This document shows, piece after piece, positions 53,665 through 62,612 of a stretch of DNA of 64,000 nt. Each line of letters starts with the position of its first letter. Within the stretch, counting starts at the first letter, position 1. The notes under the pieces are model-generated. The model had not been told where the DNA came from. It was given only the letters and a program-made list of their open reading frames with translations, and did not search any database. The stretch is from positions 127,501 to 191,500 of the forward strand of contig CAUYUJ010018071.1 in assembly GCA_963575745.1 (NCBI GenBank), in the 5' to 3' direction. The position numbers were made by a program, and so were the translations under genes. Source of the stretch: Prorocentrum cordatum (Eukaryota > Sar > Dinophyceae > Prorocentrales > Prorocentraceae).

Positions 53665-55164
53665 CTACGCCTGATCCATCGTCTGACGAGTCGGAAAACT
53701 CTGCTGCCCACTTAGCAGCTGCGCCGCGGCGTAGCCGAACGCAGCTAAGCCACGCCAGCCGCCTGAATAAAACAAGGCTGGCACTCCCCCATGGCGCAGG
53801 GCGTCATTGGCCCAACCGCGGCGGAAGCAGCGGGTGCCCCATTCTGCTCCTCTCGGGAAACCAAGTGCTAGAGCTGCAGTTTTCAATGCTGCTAAAGCCC
53901 TGTCGTACTGCAGGACTGGAAATACTGCCCCCTGGCCGCAACGTCGACGCAAGACGCAGACCCCGCACAAGTCTGGCGATGCGGACTTGCAAATGCACTG
54001 CCGCACCACATGCACAGATTTGTTTTGCATTTTCCTTCTGTGCAAAACGACGGTAACCTCAGACACATTGTCACGGACGTGGCACCGCACTTCAGAGTGG
54101 GACGGGTCGGCACTTAGTTTAAGTACTTCACAGCCATACCTCAATGTGAAATGTCTGGCCACGACCCAACTGTCTGCGAGCTCCGCGTCTTGCAACACGC
54201 CCCGGGCGTAGCCCGCGAGTTCGCGGGTCTGCCTCGCAGACGCAGTGGCCTTGAAGCGCGGCGCAGAAGTGCAGCTCTTCTGGGCGCCTTTGACTAGCAT
54301 ACTCGTGTCAGCCAGCGACCCCAAAGGCGCCTGTATAAGCCTGAGCGTGGACCGCAAATGGGAACAGTACCGGGAGAGCGTGGACGCCCGTGGGACTGCA
54401 AATACAAGCGCTGCGAGCACCACCTGATCAGGCGGCCACTCTGGTACGCCAAATGCCGCTGCCAGCTTGCCCCACAATCGCACAGCTGATGCGTGGCCTT
54501 GTCCACTCTTTCGCCAGTTTTCCATTTCCTGGAGCAGCAAGCGGCCGCGGAGCACATCATCGCGACGCTCCGCCGGAATTTGCACCAGCCACCGCGCTCT
54601 CGCCGACGGCAGAGGTGAGGCCGCGGCGCCGTCATGTAGTCCCGGAGCTGGCGCTCTGCATATGACAGAAATTGATTGCGCCAGGACATCAGCGGCAGGC
54701 GCACATCTCTGAGCTCTGGCTTGCACCAAAACTTCCATTGCTGCAGAAAACTCGTCGGCCGCCGCCCTGGCAGCCGGCCTCCCGGGAGGCAGTTCTTGCT
54801 CGCAAAAGCGTTCTGGCTTGTGTCTTTTCAGCTTAGGCACGACGGCGCTTGAGCCGCGCGCGCCCGTCTGCCACGACACGGAACGCAGGAAGTCATCGGA
54901 CAGCGTTCTGAGAGGCGGCCACACTTCTCGCAACTCTGCTGCTGAGAGGCCTTGGAGGTCGCCGCCATGAACAGCACCAGAATCGGCCAGCGCCTGCAAG
55001 ACTGCGCCAGGCGATGCCGGATGGCACGAAGCTGGCGTCCGGGCCAGCACACTCTGGAACCATGCCCTCAGCTCTGTTGGCACAGGAGTCTGCCGCGGCA
55101 CCTGCGCGCCCCGGGCGGCCTCCAGATGGCGCCGCCGGGAAGCATCGATAAATTGGAAGGCCAT
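53665..55164 (-). CDS. Tyrosine recombinase of DIRS-like retroelement
   Basis: About 500 codons on the minus strand, uninterrupted. The ATG at 55,164-55,162 shares its A with the stop of the upstream RNase H frame (TGATG), a stop-start arrangement typical of coupled retroelement ORFs. The catalytic part is carboxy-terminal: RHFTLRYGCEVLKL (first Arg), EWGTRCFRRGWANDALR (second Arg box), YSGGWRG (Trp in place of the second His) and AAFGYAAAQ, whose Tyr (about residue 479) is the nucleophile. A Cys-rich patch (CICKSASPDLCGVCVLRRRC) lies just before and may bind zinc. DIRS elements integrate with such recombinases instead of an integrase. The frame is intact although the upstream RT is broken. 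Confidence 0.75.
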   Translation of the reverse strand: MAFQFIDASRRRHLEAARGAQVPRQTPVPTELRAWFQSVLARTPASCHPASPGAVLQALADSGAVHGGDLQGLSAAELREVWPPLRTLSDDFLRSVSWQTGARGSSAVVPKLKRHKPERFCEQELPPGRPAARAAADEFSAAMEVLVQARAQRCAPAADVLAQSISVICRAPAPGLHDGAAASPLPSARARWLVQIPAERRDDVLRGRLLLQEMENWRKSGQGHASAVRLWGKLAAAFGVPEWPPDQVVLAALVFAVPRASTLSRYCSHLRSTLRLIQAPLGSLADTSMLVKGAQKSCTSAPRFKATASARQTRELAGYARGVLQDAELADSWVVARHFTLRYGCEVLKLSADPSHSEVRCHVRDNVSEVTVVLHRRKMQNKSVHVVRQCICKSASPDLCGVCVLRRRCGQGAVFPVLQYDRALAALKTAALALGFPRGAEWGTRCFRRGWANDALRHGGVPALFYSGGWRGLAAFGYAAAQLLSGQQSFPTRQTMDQA

Positions 55165-55970
55165 CAAGAAACGCTTGTGCCCAACCGGCTACGGAATGAG
55201 GGCGCAGGCTGCGACAGGCAGGCGGCCGCGAAGCCAGAAGAGGAGGCCGCGACGGTCAACTGTTGCGTGCAAATTTTTCCCTCCTGCGCTCGCGTCTGTC
55301 CTCGCCAGAGCTCGTCCCAAACGCTTGCTTCCGGCCAGCGCCAGCGCGCCTCCTCGAACCCTTGCTCGAGCAGAGTTCGCAGTTTGTCTGGCTCTTCATG
55401 GGCTCTGGACGGGGCGTCTGCAAGGTTCTGAGCAGACGGCACACGGAAGGGGCACAAGACGTCGCCCCTGTCTGCTGCCGCGAACCAAATGGACGCCACT
55501 AAAGCATTCCAATCGATCTGCCTGGACGTCCCTCTGAGCAATGCCCCTAGCGCTGGGTAGGAATCCACGAATAACAAAATCTCCAACCCTGGCTCCAGAA
55601 AGGTGTACGCGTGCCAAAGGCCACACACCGCAGCACTGAGCTCCCACGTGCCGATTTGCTGCCGGCGCGGCTTCACTCTGTCGCGAAGCCATCGCGGGAC
55701 CCACGCTCGGGCGAACTGCTTTTGGTTGCCCTGCGCGAGAACCCACGCGAGTGCTCCGCACCCCGCTGCGTCGGTATAAATGACCAACCGGGGCCGCGCA
55801 GCTGGCAGGTAGGGCATCTCGCGGCGAGGCTTGGATTGCAAAAGCGAAGCCACCAGTGGAGAGCCCGGCGCAGGCGCAGAGAGAGTTTGGAGAGACGACG
55901 GGCCGAGTTGAAGAACAGAGCTGCAAGATACACTCTTGCGCTCCTGCCAAACACCATCGTTGCTCCCCAA
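55164..55970 (-). CDS. RNase H domain of DIRS-like retroelement
   Basis: The minus-strand frame contains RLVIYTDAAGCGAL, GTWELSAAVCGL, LLFVDSYPAL and AQNLADAPSR. These are the four acidic positions (D, E, D, D) of retroelement RNase H, which removes the RNA strand during reverse transcription. The first 50 codons are noise: the true upstream coding (RT thumb) is in another frame and joins near 55,840. The stop at 55,166-55,164 overlaps the recombinase ATG. Confidence 0.7.
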   Translation of the reverse strand: MGSNDGVWQERKSVSCSSVLQLGPSSLQTLSAPAPGSPLVASLLQSKPRREMPYLPAARPRLVIYTDAAGCGALAWVLAQGNQKQFARAWVPRWLRDRVKPRRQQIGTWELSAAVCGLWHAYTFLEPGLEILLFVDSYPALGALLRGTSRQIDWNALVASIWFAAADRGDVLCPFRVPSAQNLADAPSRAHEEPDKLRTLLEQGFEEARWRWPEASVWDELWRGQTRAQEGKICTQQLTVAASSSGFAAACLSQPAPSFRSRLGTSVS

Positions 55971-56113
55971 CTCAGTTTCCCTGCTAGCTTCCGGGCCAAC
56001 GCCGGCGACAGCATGCCCAATTCGAGAATCTTATCGATCTCAGCAATCCACTTCACGCGCTTTTCCTCGGGAATGCTAAAGTTTTTTTTGCGGGCGCTGC
56101 AGGGCTGCCACAA
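55673..56113 (-). pseudogene. RT thumb/connection piece
   Basis: The minus-strand reading FSIPEEKRVKWIAEIDKILE, ALARKLAGKLSWGATMVFGR and SARVYLAALF matches the LAGKLxW segment that follows the RT palm in DIRS and Ty3-type polymerases. It is valid until about 55,840. There the frame shifts into the RNase H piece. Confidence 0.65.
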
Positions 56114-56610
56114 GCCACGGGCGCCAGGGCGTTCCGCCCCTGCAGAGCAGCCTCCCTCAGGGCTGTTGCGGCGCTGCCACGGGCCACTGGCGCCAGGGCC
56201 TTCCGCCCTGCAGAGCAGCCCCCCTCAGGGCTGTTGCGGCGCTGCCACGGGCCACGCGCGCCAGGGCGTTCCACCCTGCAGAGCAGCCTCCCTCGGGGCT
56301 GTTGCGGCGCTGTCACCGAAGCTCACCGCGGGAAGGCAATGGCGACGGGGAGCGGCGGCGAAGTGGCAACGAGGAGCACCAGCAGAGAGTCACGAATTCG
56401 CTGCCAGGAGCCACTGCGCACGCCACCAGCGCCAAGCCAACCAACCGACCAACCGAGGGAGGAAGCGCAAGAGGAGCCACCTGCCGCGAAGCAGCCCTGG
56501 GCGAGTGAGACCAACAGCATAGAAGCCAAGATGCATGAAGGCAGAGAGGCGCACTCATGTGCGCCCTGAAGATTTTCCTGCCCCCCAAATCGCCACGCGA
56601 TTTGGGGGCT
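56110..56610. mobile_element. About 500-bp insertion in RT, with 68-bp repeats
   Basis: The RT palm (ending FVIAPKS) and thumb (starting NFSIPEE) are separated by non-RT sequence. The segment holds three 68-base tandem units (GCAGAGCAGCC at 56,142, 56,210 and 56,278; each with CTGTTGCGGCGCTG and GGCGCCAGGGC). At its other end is a perfect 12-bp palindrome (56,582-56,608). It could be a small non-autonomous insertion or an intron. Confidence 0.55.
56582..56608. repeat. AAATCGC palindrome, copy 2
   Basis: CCCCCAAATCGC and its exact reverse complement GCGATTTGGGGG flank CAC. The left flank GATTTTCCTGCC matches that of the copy at 52,292. Confidence 0.9.
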
Positions 56611-57203
56611 ATGACAAAAAGCTCCCGGGCATCATCCAGGGCAACCTGGATGCCGAGAATTACGGCTACAGAAGCGCCGGTGACAACTTTCGCGTCGTCC
56701 AGCTGCCAACCCAACAATTCTTGCACGACTTCGCGCGCAAGAAATGCAGCACCACTCGGCCCTGCGAGGGCAGTATCTCCCGGCGTCGCGCGGTCGACGC
56801 CGAAGAAGTCATCGACAAAACGCGGGTGTAAAATGCGGAACAGCTCTACAAGCACGTGTTGGAGCGCAGCACCGACGCGGCGCCATGCACGCACGCTTGC
56901 AACAGCCCCAAACGGGCAAGAAAAGAGCTGCAACGCGAAGCCTGTTTGCGCCGTGTCCTCTGTAACGGCCACAGCGCAAGGCAGGTCATCCGCGCAAATC
57001 GGCAAAGTCTTGTATGCGCCTACAACGTCATCCTTGCGGAGACGAAGTGTTGCTGGGCCTCTATCTGGCCCACTTGCTTCCCAGATGCCTTGGCCAATTG
57101 CTACTAGTGCGTCGAGGTGCTCGTGACGCACCCGCTTCTCGACTTGCGCGGCTTCGTTCACATTGGAAGCGTGAAAATCATCAATGGCGCGGACAGCGCG
57201 CAC
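56600..57203 (-). pseudogene. Reverse transcriptase palm of DIRS-like element
   Basis: The minus-strand reading contains RAIDDFHASNVN, LRKDDVVGAYKTLPI, LQLFSCPFGAVASVRAWRR and the catalytic box RFVDDFFGVDR (the two Asp codons at 56,813-56,808), equivalent to YxDD. SVAVILGIQVAL follows. It starts in a different frame from the upstream piece (junction near 57,190) and is cut by the insertion at its 3' end, so the polymerase is not continuous. Confidence 0.7.
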
Positions 57204-57864
57204 AAAAGATGAACCTTTTAAACTTCCACCCCTCGTCCACTCCGAAACGTGGAGAACACGCCGCCTCGCTGAGTGTCGCCGACAACGGCGTCCATCTAGC
57301 TTTACCTGCTACCACCTCGGCTGCCGTCTGCGCCCGCAGTGCTGCTGCCGCTTCTTCATCCGACAGGGTAGAAGAAGCCGCCCTCAAAATCAGCGCTGCA
57401 TTGTTGGCAGGGGCGCGTCGCCAGAGTTCCTCTAACGACAAGGGCGGAACAGGTGAGCATGCGGGGAGCGCGCCGCTCGGGGGGATCTCCCCAACGAGCT
57501 TGAAACCACGCCTTAAATTTTTAACTAATTGAGCGTCTGGGCTATTAGATGCCTCCAGCATCTCTGCCAGCAAACGCAAGTTTTTGTCCGGACCTAGAAC
57601 GGCTTGCACGTGTGCTGGGAGTGTTCTAAACTCCCGCTGCCATTCAAAATCTGTCACTCGCTTGCGTTCGCGCCAGAAAGCTAAGGCAGACGCCCAGAAG
57701 CTGTGTGAAGAGCTCCTGTCCCCACTTTCATGAAGAACTGAGCTGTGCGCGCCGGCAGGTACACGGAAGACGCCCAAGCAAGGAGGCAGGGCAAACGCCC
57801 ACTTGAAATGGCTCACTGGCGACACGTTAGCAAGTCTATGTACATCTTGCAACAAGCTGTTCAC
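57181..57864 (-). pseudogene. RT amino-terminal region of DIRS-like element
   Basis: A minus-strand frame of 228 codons with no ATG at its head; the frame extends a little further upstream without a start. It contains FEWQREFRTLPAHVQAVLG, LVKNLRRGFKLVGEIPPSG and TPLSATLSEAACSPRFGVDE, a pattern usual just before the RT palm. At about 57,190 it shifts frame into RAIDDFHAS. Confidence 0.6.
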
Positions 57865-57996
57865 TTCAGCTTGTAATTCATGCAGATCCGTGGCAAAACC
57901 GACGGACCCGTCGAGACCATCTTCGCAAGTCTCTTGCGCGAGGGGAGGAGCCGCTGGATGATCCCCAGACGCATCGCTGGCGCTCTGCGAACCAGC

Positions 57997-59232
57997 TCAC
58001 CACTTCTTGTCGCCCTTCTTGGTGTTGTCCCACTTCTTGGCATACCAGTCAGCGTTCCCCTTGGGGCTGCGCGAACGCACAGGAGAGTGGACCTGGCGCC
58101 CCTTGGGGCGCCGGGCGGGCAGCATGCCTCCCTTGGGGTGCCCCTTGCCGCCTCCCTTGCTGGAAGCGGGTGCCGGCTGCGACGGCTGGGAGCCAGAGGC
58201 CTGGCCCGTCTTCGCGGCCGCCTTCGCGGTCTCTTTCACGCGCTTTTCAGCGCTGTTCTTCGCGTCCGCCAGCACGCCCTGGTCCAGAGTGCACAGGAGC
58301 GTCTCTATCTGCGACCGCTCGTCCCTTTCAAGCTCCCGGGCGAGCTTCTGTCTGAGCAAGAGATCGTAGTGTGTGCACACCCTGAAGCCGCCGCGTTATT
58401 CTGCCACCTGGGTGAGTACGATCTGGTACGCGAGCAACTGCGTGGAGGTGATGGCCTTCGCGAGGACCATCTTCACGCCCCAGTCCAGGATATGTCCATA
58501 GAACGTAGCGAATCCCACAAAAGTGGTCCTGTCCTCCAAGCTCCTCGTTTTCTTCGCCTCTACCGCGCTGCGCAGCTTCTCCTCGAAGCTGCCGTCGCCG
58601 ACGGTCACGTCGATCTTGGGTGTGCGCGACCAGGGCGGGCGAAAGGAGACTTGGAGGTCCTCTCCCTCTGCCGACCCAATATAAAGGCGGCCCTGGTCCC
58701 GTGCGACCTCGCTGGCTTTCTCCAACCGAATCATAGCCTCCTCCGAGGGCATCATATCTTTAGGGAGACTCCCGAGACCGAGCTCGTCCAGGCGCTGTTT
58801 CAAGTTGAAAGACAAGTATTCCTTCTTGGGCTGGTCTCGCTCTTGCGTTGCCTTTGCAAGCGCCTCGATGGCCTTCGCCAGGTGCTCTGGCGAGGTCCCG
58901 GTGCCAGGCTCAACGCTGCCAGCTGGGCCGTTGCTCTGAGACCCTGCTGCCCGAGCTTGCACTTTAAGAGCAGCCGTGATGTGCGCAGGGGTGAGTCGCA
59001 CATCTTTCCACTCCGATCCCTCAGGGTCGTCTTGGAACGGCGGGGTGTTTGCGCGGATGCCTTCGATGATGAAAGTGCGCATCTGCGGGTCCGCGAAGTC
59101 CGACGGCGCTGCTGAGCCCATCTGTTCGGACATCACTCGGGCGACACTGGCATAAAACACCTCGTCGTGGCTGATTGGCTCGTTTGCGTCCGCAACGAAG
59201 TGGAGCCATTCTTCGATGGCACTGCTCGACAA
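57997..59232 (-). pseudogene. Gag-like protein of DIRS-like element
   Basis: 412 codons in one minus-strand frame, broken only by TAA at 58,398-58,396. The first part (IEEWLHFVADANEPISHDEV, LTPAHITAALK, LSFNLKQRLDELGLGSLP, TTFVGFATFYGHILDWGVK) is helical. After the stop, YDLLLRQKLARELERDERSQ continues the same helical domain, followed by a basic Gly/Lys/Ser-rich tail (SSKGGGKGHPKGG, WYAKKWDNTKKGDKKW) suited to nucleic-acid binding. No ATG begins the frame, so the 5' end is unclear. Gag proteins package the retroelement RNA. Confidence 0.6.
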
Positions 59233-59242
59233 CTTCAGCCAC

Positions 59243-59930
59243 TAGCCTTCTGGAACCTCAGCGATGAAAGACTGCACCTTTCCTGACTCAAAAGAGGCAC
59301 GACGCGGCGACCCCGAGTGCTACAGCAGGTGGTGGGCGAGAGCGTGGACGCAAAGAGCAATCAATCACGCTGAGACCAGACGACTCCGGAAGAGCCAATG
59401 CATGGACATGCGCATGTTTCTCTCCTTGCACGAGGGGCACTTCAACCTCGCACGCCGCAGGTAAAACCTGAAGGCTCTCTCCCGGCGAAGCAAAGAGAGA
59501 GCTGGCCACAGACATGCCACGAGCAACCATACGTCTGATTATGTAACCATGCTCGCAGGCATCCCCGTCCAAAGATGCTTTCAACCAAGATGTCCCTTCG
59601 CAAAAGCAGTTCTGACTCCGCCTGCGGCTGACCAGGTACGAATGATGATGGGAGGAGAGAACGCTTGGGACTCCTCACCCTCAGGCAGCACTTGATAGTG
59701 CCACTTGTGCACTTCCCTCGGCCAGACCTCTACGTGGATAGGCGTCCTAGGCGCCTGAGGTCGGGCAACGAATCCTGTAACATGATGTTGATGTGTTTTG
59801 ATTTTGAGTTTGAGTTTAATGTTGATTTGAGTCCAGCGTTGAGTCACATTAATGCGTTGATCGATGATTATGCTTCATCTTATCGTGCTTCATGTTCCCG
59901 GTTGATTCTCGTGTTCATGTTTTGTGTTGC
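59243..59930. other. Presumed 5' flank of DIRS-like element
   Basis: No domain is seen. A TTTGAGTTTGAGTTT-type AT-rich patch lies at 59,795-59,835. No inverted terminal repeat could be identified by eye. Confidence 0.4.
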
Positions 59931-59939
59931 TTGTGGAGT

Positions 59940-60729
59940 GCGGAACCCATGGATTCGGCTAACCCACGCTCCATTGAGAGCGCCCCCTCTGCGTTTTCTT
60001 CGGAGGGAGTATCCGGGCGTTCGGGTCTTGCGTTCGGTGTGCGTTTGGCGGGTGCTTCCCCGGCGTTCAGGGACTTGCCCGGGGGCGGGAATCCACAACC
60101 CCCCTCTGATCAACAGGTGGGCGGGGCGGTTGGGTCCTCGGACCTCCCCGCTAACCGATCTAGGGGGTGTTTCCGTTGACGTAACTGGCCCCCACGCACC
60201 GGTTGCGGGCGCACGTGCTATTAGCCACTTCTGGTGTTCTGGGTCACAGGGCCCACAGCCAGCTACCCTTCCCTCCAAGAGAGATCGTCAGCCAAGATAC
60301 GAGCGGAGACGGAGTGCTAGGAGGGCCCGATCTATGCTTAAGCGTAAACGTAAACGAGGTTTGGCCCTGCATCGTCTATCCATGATCCAGCGTTTTAATA
60401 AGAAGAGAACAGATGTGTATAATATAACGGGTGGTACTTGGAATACACGCAAGATGGGTGCCACAGCCGGCGTGGGAGATGCAGCCATGAAGGTCGATTG
60501 CATTTTGACATTATGCTCTCGTCGCAATTGGGACTTCGCTTTGCTTACAGATCTCTCGTTTGATTGCAATGGCGCGAGGGAATACACGCATGAAGGACGG
60601 ATGTGGACGTTGATCATTAGGGGGAAGGTGGGAATCTTGTTGGGTGGGAGATTGACGAATATTTGGAGGGAGGGAGGCGCGCGCGTTGTTGCGCGGGGAG
60701 GGCAGGAGAGGAAGTGGATTCGGGGGTAA
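59940..60729 (+). pseudogene. LINE apurinic-type endonuclease fragment
   Basis: From about 60,334 the plus strand reads LHRLSMIQRFNKKRTDVYNI, TGGTWNTRKMGA, AAMKVDCILTLCSRRNWDFA, LLTDLSFDCNGAREY and KVGILLGGRLTNIW. The WNTR start and the TDL strand fit the first half of the endonuclease/exonuclease/phosphatase fold of non-LTR retrotransposons. Upstream, another frame (about 59,950-60,179) has plausible composition. The frame ends at 60,727-60,729, before the His/Asn catalytic motifs, so the enzyme is truncated at its 3' end. Confidence 0.55.
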
Positions 60730-60739
60730 TTGAACCTGC

Positions 60740-60880
60740 AGCAAAAGGCCTCGCTAAGGCAAAGGCCAAGGCTCAGGCGAGGGCAAAGCCCCACGTCAAG
60801 GCCAAAGCAAAAGCAAAGGCAAAGGCAAAGGCACAGCTTAGAGGTCTCTCTGCTAAGGCAAAAGCAAAGATGCGAGCCTA
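60740..60880 (+). repeat. AAGGCAAAGGC minisatellite
   Basis: Units of GCAAAGGCAAAGGC and GGCCAAGGC encode alternating Ala-Lys in one frame. It directly follows the truncated endonuclease. Confidence 0.8.
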
Positions 60881-61510
60881 AGCCACACATACCCAGCTCA
60901 GACCAAAAAAAATGGTTCAAGGTGAGTTTTTCTACATGAGCTGCCGGGGGAGGGGTTTGTGCAGTTTTCGATTGGGCCAAAGGACAGGGGACCTTCGTGT
61001 CCAAGTCCTCAGCGAATGGCACGGTGTTTCTACGCCGTGCCGGGGGGGAGGCTCAACAAGCACGACTTTCCAGTCGTTGCTAGCGCCGCCGTTGACTTTC
61101 TAGTCCTCGGCACCCCCTTAAGCCTCCTCCCCGTCCCCCAGTCGCCCAGACGGGGACCTTGGTGGTAATTAAAAATACTGGATACCCGGCAGTTCTTTAC
61201 ATCACCTCACTCACCCATTGTTGATTTTTCTTGCCTTCATATCATCACACCATTGTCATATTTGAGACGTCCTCACTGCATGATGGGTGCAGCAGTAATG
61301 TTGCGAGCAGTCGACGTGAGACGGGGCGGGAGTGGGACGGGAGGACAGGTATTTTGAGTCCACTGTCTTGTGCTATTGTCTCTCTTGTTGCATGCTTCAT
61401 GCGTCCTTACGCCTCCCCCCCTCCACCTCCACGCCGCGCGCGCGCCGATTCAGCCCGCGACTCGCCCCGCACCCCCGCCCGCGCGCCCGCCTGACCCGCT
61501 CGCCGGCGTG
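60881..61510. other. Intergenic, nothing recognised
   Basis: A unique-looking stretch, C-rich at 61,405-61,500, leading to the ATG of the next gene. Confidence 0.45.
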
Positions 61511-61513
61511 GTA

Positions 61514-62612
61514 ATGGCGTTGGCAAAGCGCCGTGCCGAGCAGGAGGCCCGGTTCGGAGCGCTGGAGGAGCGCCAGGACTTTCTTGAAAGGGTTGTGCGC
61601 GGCCTCAAGAGGAAGATGAACGAGGTCACCAAGAGCTGCCACCTGGCGTGCGAAGGGTGCCACGGTCTCGGCGCTGAACGAGCAGCATGCGCCTGCGAAC
61701 CAGTTCCGCGCGCTGCGCGAGGTGGCGCCGGAGACTTTGGTCAGGGACCTCGCGGCCAAGCTCGAGGAAGAGTGGCCCCTCCAGGGAGACACGGCGAAGG
61801 TGTCTGCCCTCCGGAAGCTCTTGGAAGGCCTCAGCGAGCCCGGGACGCTCCGCGGTGTGTACCAGCAGGTGCGCACCGAGCAGGGGAGCAAGGTGCCCGT
61901 TCCGGGCACCTTCTACCTTGTGCTGCGCTTCTCGATCGACTCCTTGGCGGTCGAGAGGAGCGTGCAGCGCCTCGACGCTCCTCTTCGGAGGGCGTCTGGC
62001 CTTGCGGTACGCGAGGTGCAGCCACCTCCTTTGCCGGCGGGCCAGGACCCGCCGGCGAAGGTGCTGCTCTGGGTCGAGAAAACTCCTGAGGAGGAGGAGG
62101 CGGCGGAGGCCCGGAGGCAGGCCAAGGGCCGCGGCAAGGGCAACAAGGGCCGCGGCAAGGGCGGCAAGGGGGGCGGCAAGGGCTCGGGCAGCAAGGGGGA
62201 CAAGAGCGGCGGCAAGGGCGGCCGCAAGGGAGGCAAGGGCGGCCGCAAGGGCGGCAGGGACGGCGGCGCGGACGGGAACGGCGCGCCGCCTGCGCCGCCC
62301 CCGGCACCGCAGGCCAAAGCGGAGCCACCGGCACCGGCCCCGCAGGCCAAAGCGGAGCCAGCTGCACCGGGAGCGGCTGCTCCTTCTGGGGCGGCCGCTT
62401 CGGCGGGGCCCTCTAGGCCGCCACTGGCGGCGCCCGCGCCCTACGTGGCGGAGGTGGCGGGCGGGGCCGGCCCTCTGGCGCCGGCAGCCCCCGGGGCCTG
62501 CGCCGCCCCCAGGGCCCGCGAGCAGGCCCTTCAGCCGCACCGGTATAAGGGGGCGTCATGGCACCCCCGGCGGCGCAACCACGCGATGAGATCGTTTGAC
62601 TACACTTTGTAG
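61514..62612 (+). CDS. Coiled-coil, Gly/Lys-rich hypothetical protein (frame change)
   Basis: The ATG at 61,514 starts MALAKRRAEQEARFGALEER, a coiled coil of about 45 residues. Around 61,650 coding quality moves to another frame (GATVSALNEQHAPANQFRAL) and stays there to the stop at 62,612. The middle (about 61,720-62,070: PETLVRDLAAKLEEEW, VPGTFYLVLRFSIDSLAVER) has normal mixed composition. It is followed by a basic Gly/Lys array (GRGKGNKGRGKGGKGGGKG) and a Pro/Ala tail ending AMRSFDYTL. The switch could be a single-base indel. The array suggests nucleic-acid binding. No family is recognised; it may be a host gene or the gag-like ORF of another retroelement. Confidence 0.45.

Noticed and set aside
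57880-59115. 411-codon plus-strand frame over the gag region
   Set aside because: Antisense shadow: the minus strand shows helical gag-like sequence with a basic tail, while the plus frame is Leu/Arg/Ala-rich without motifs.
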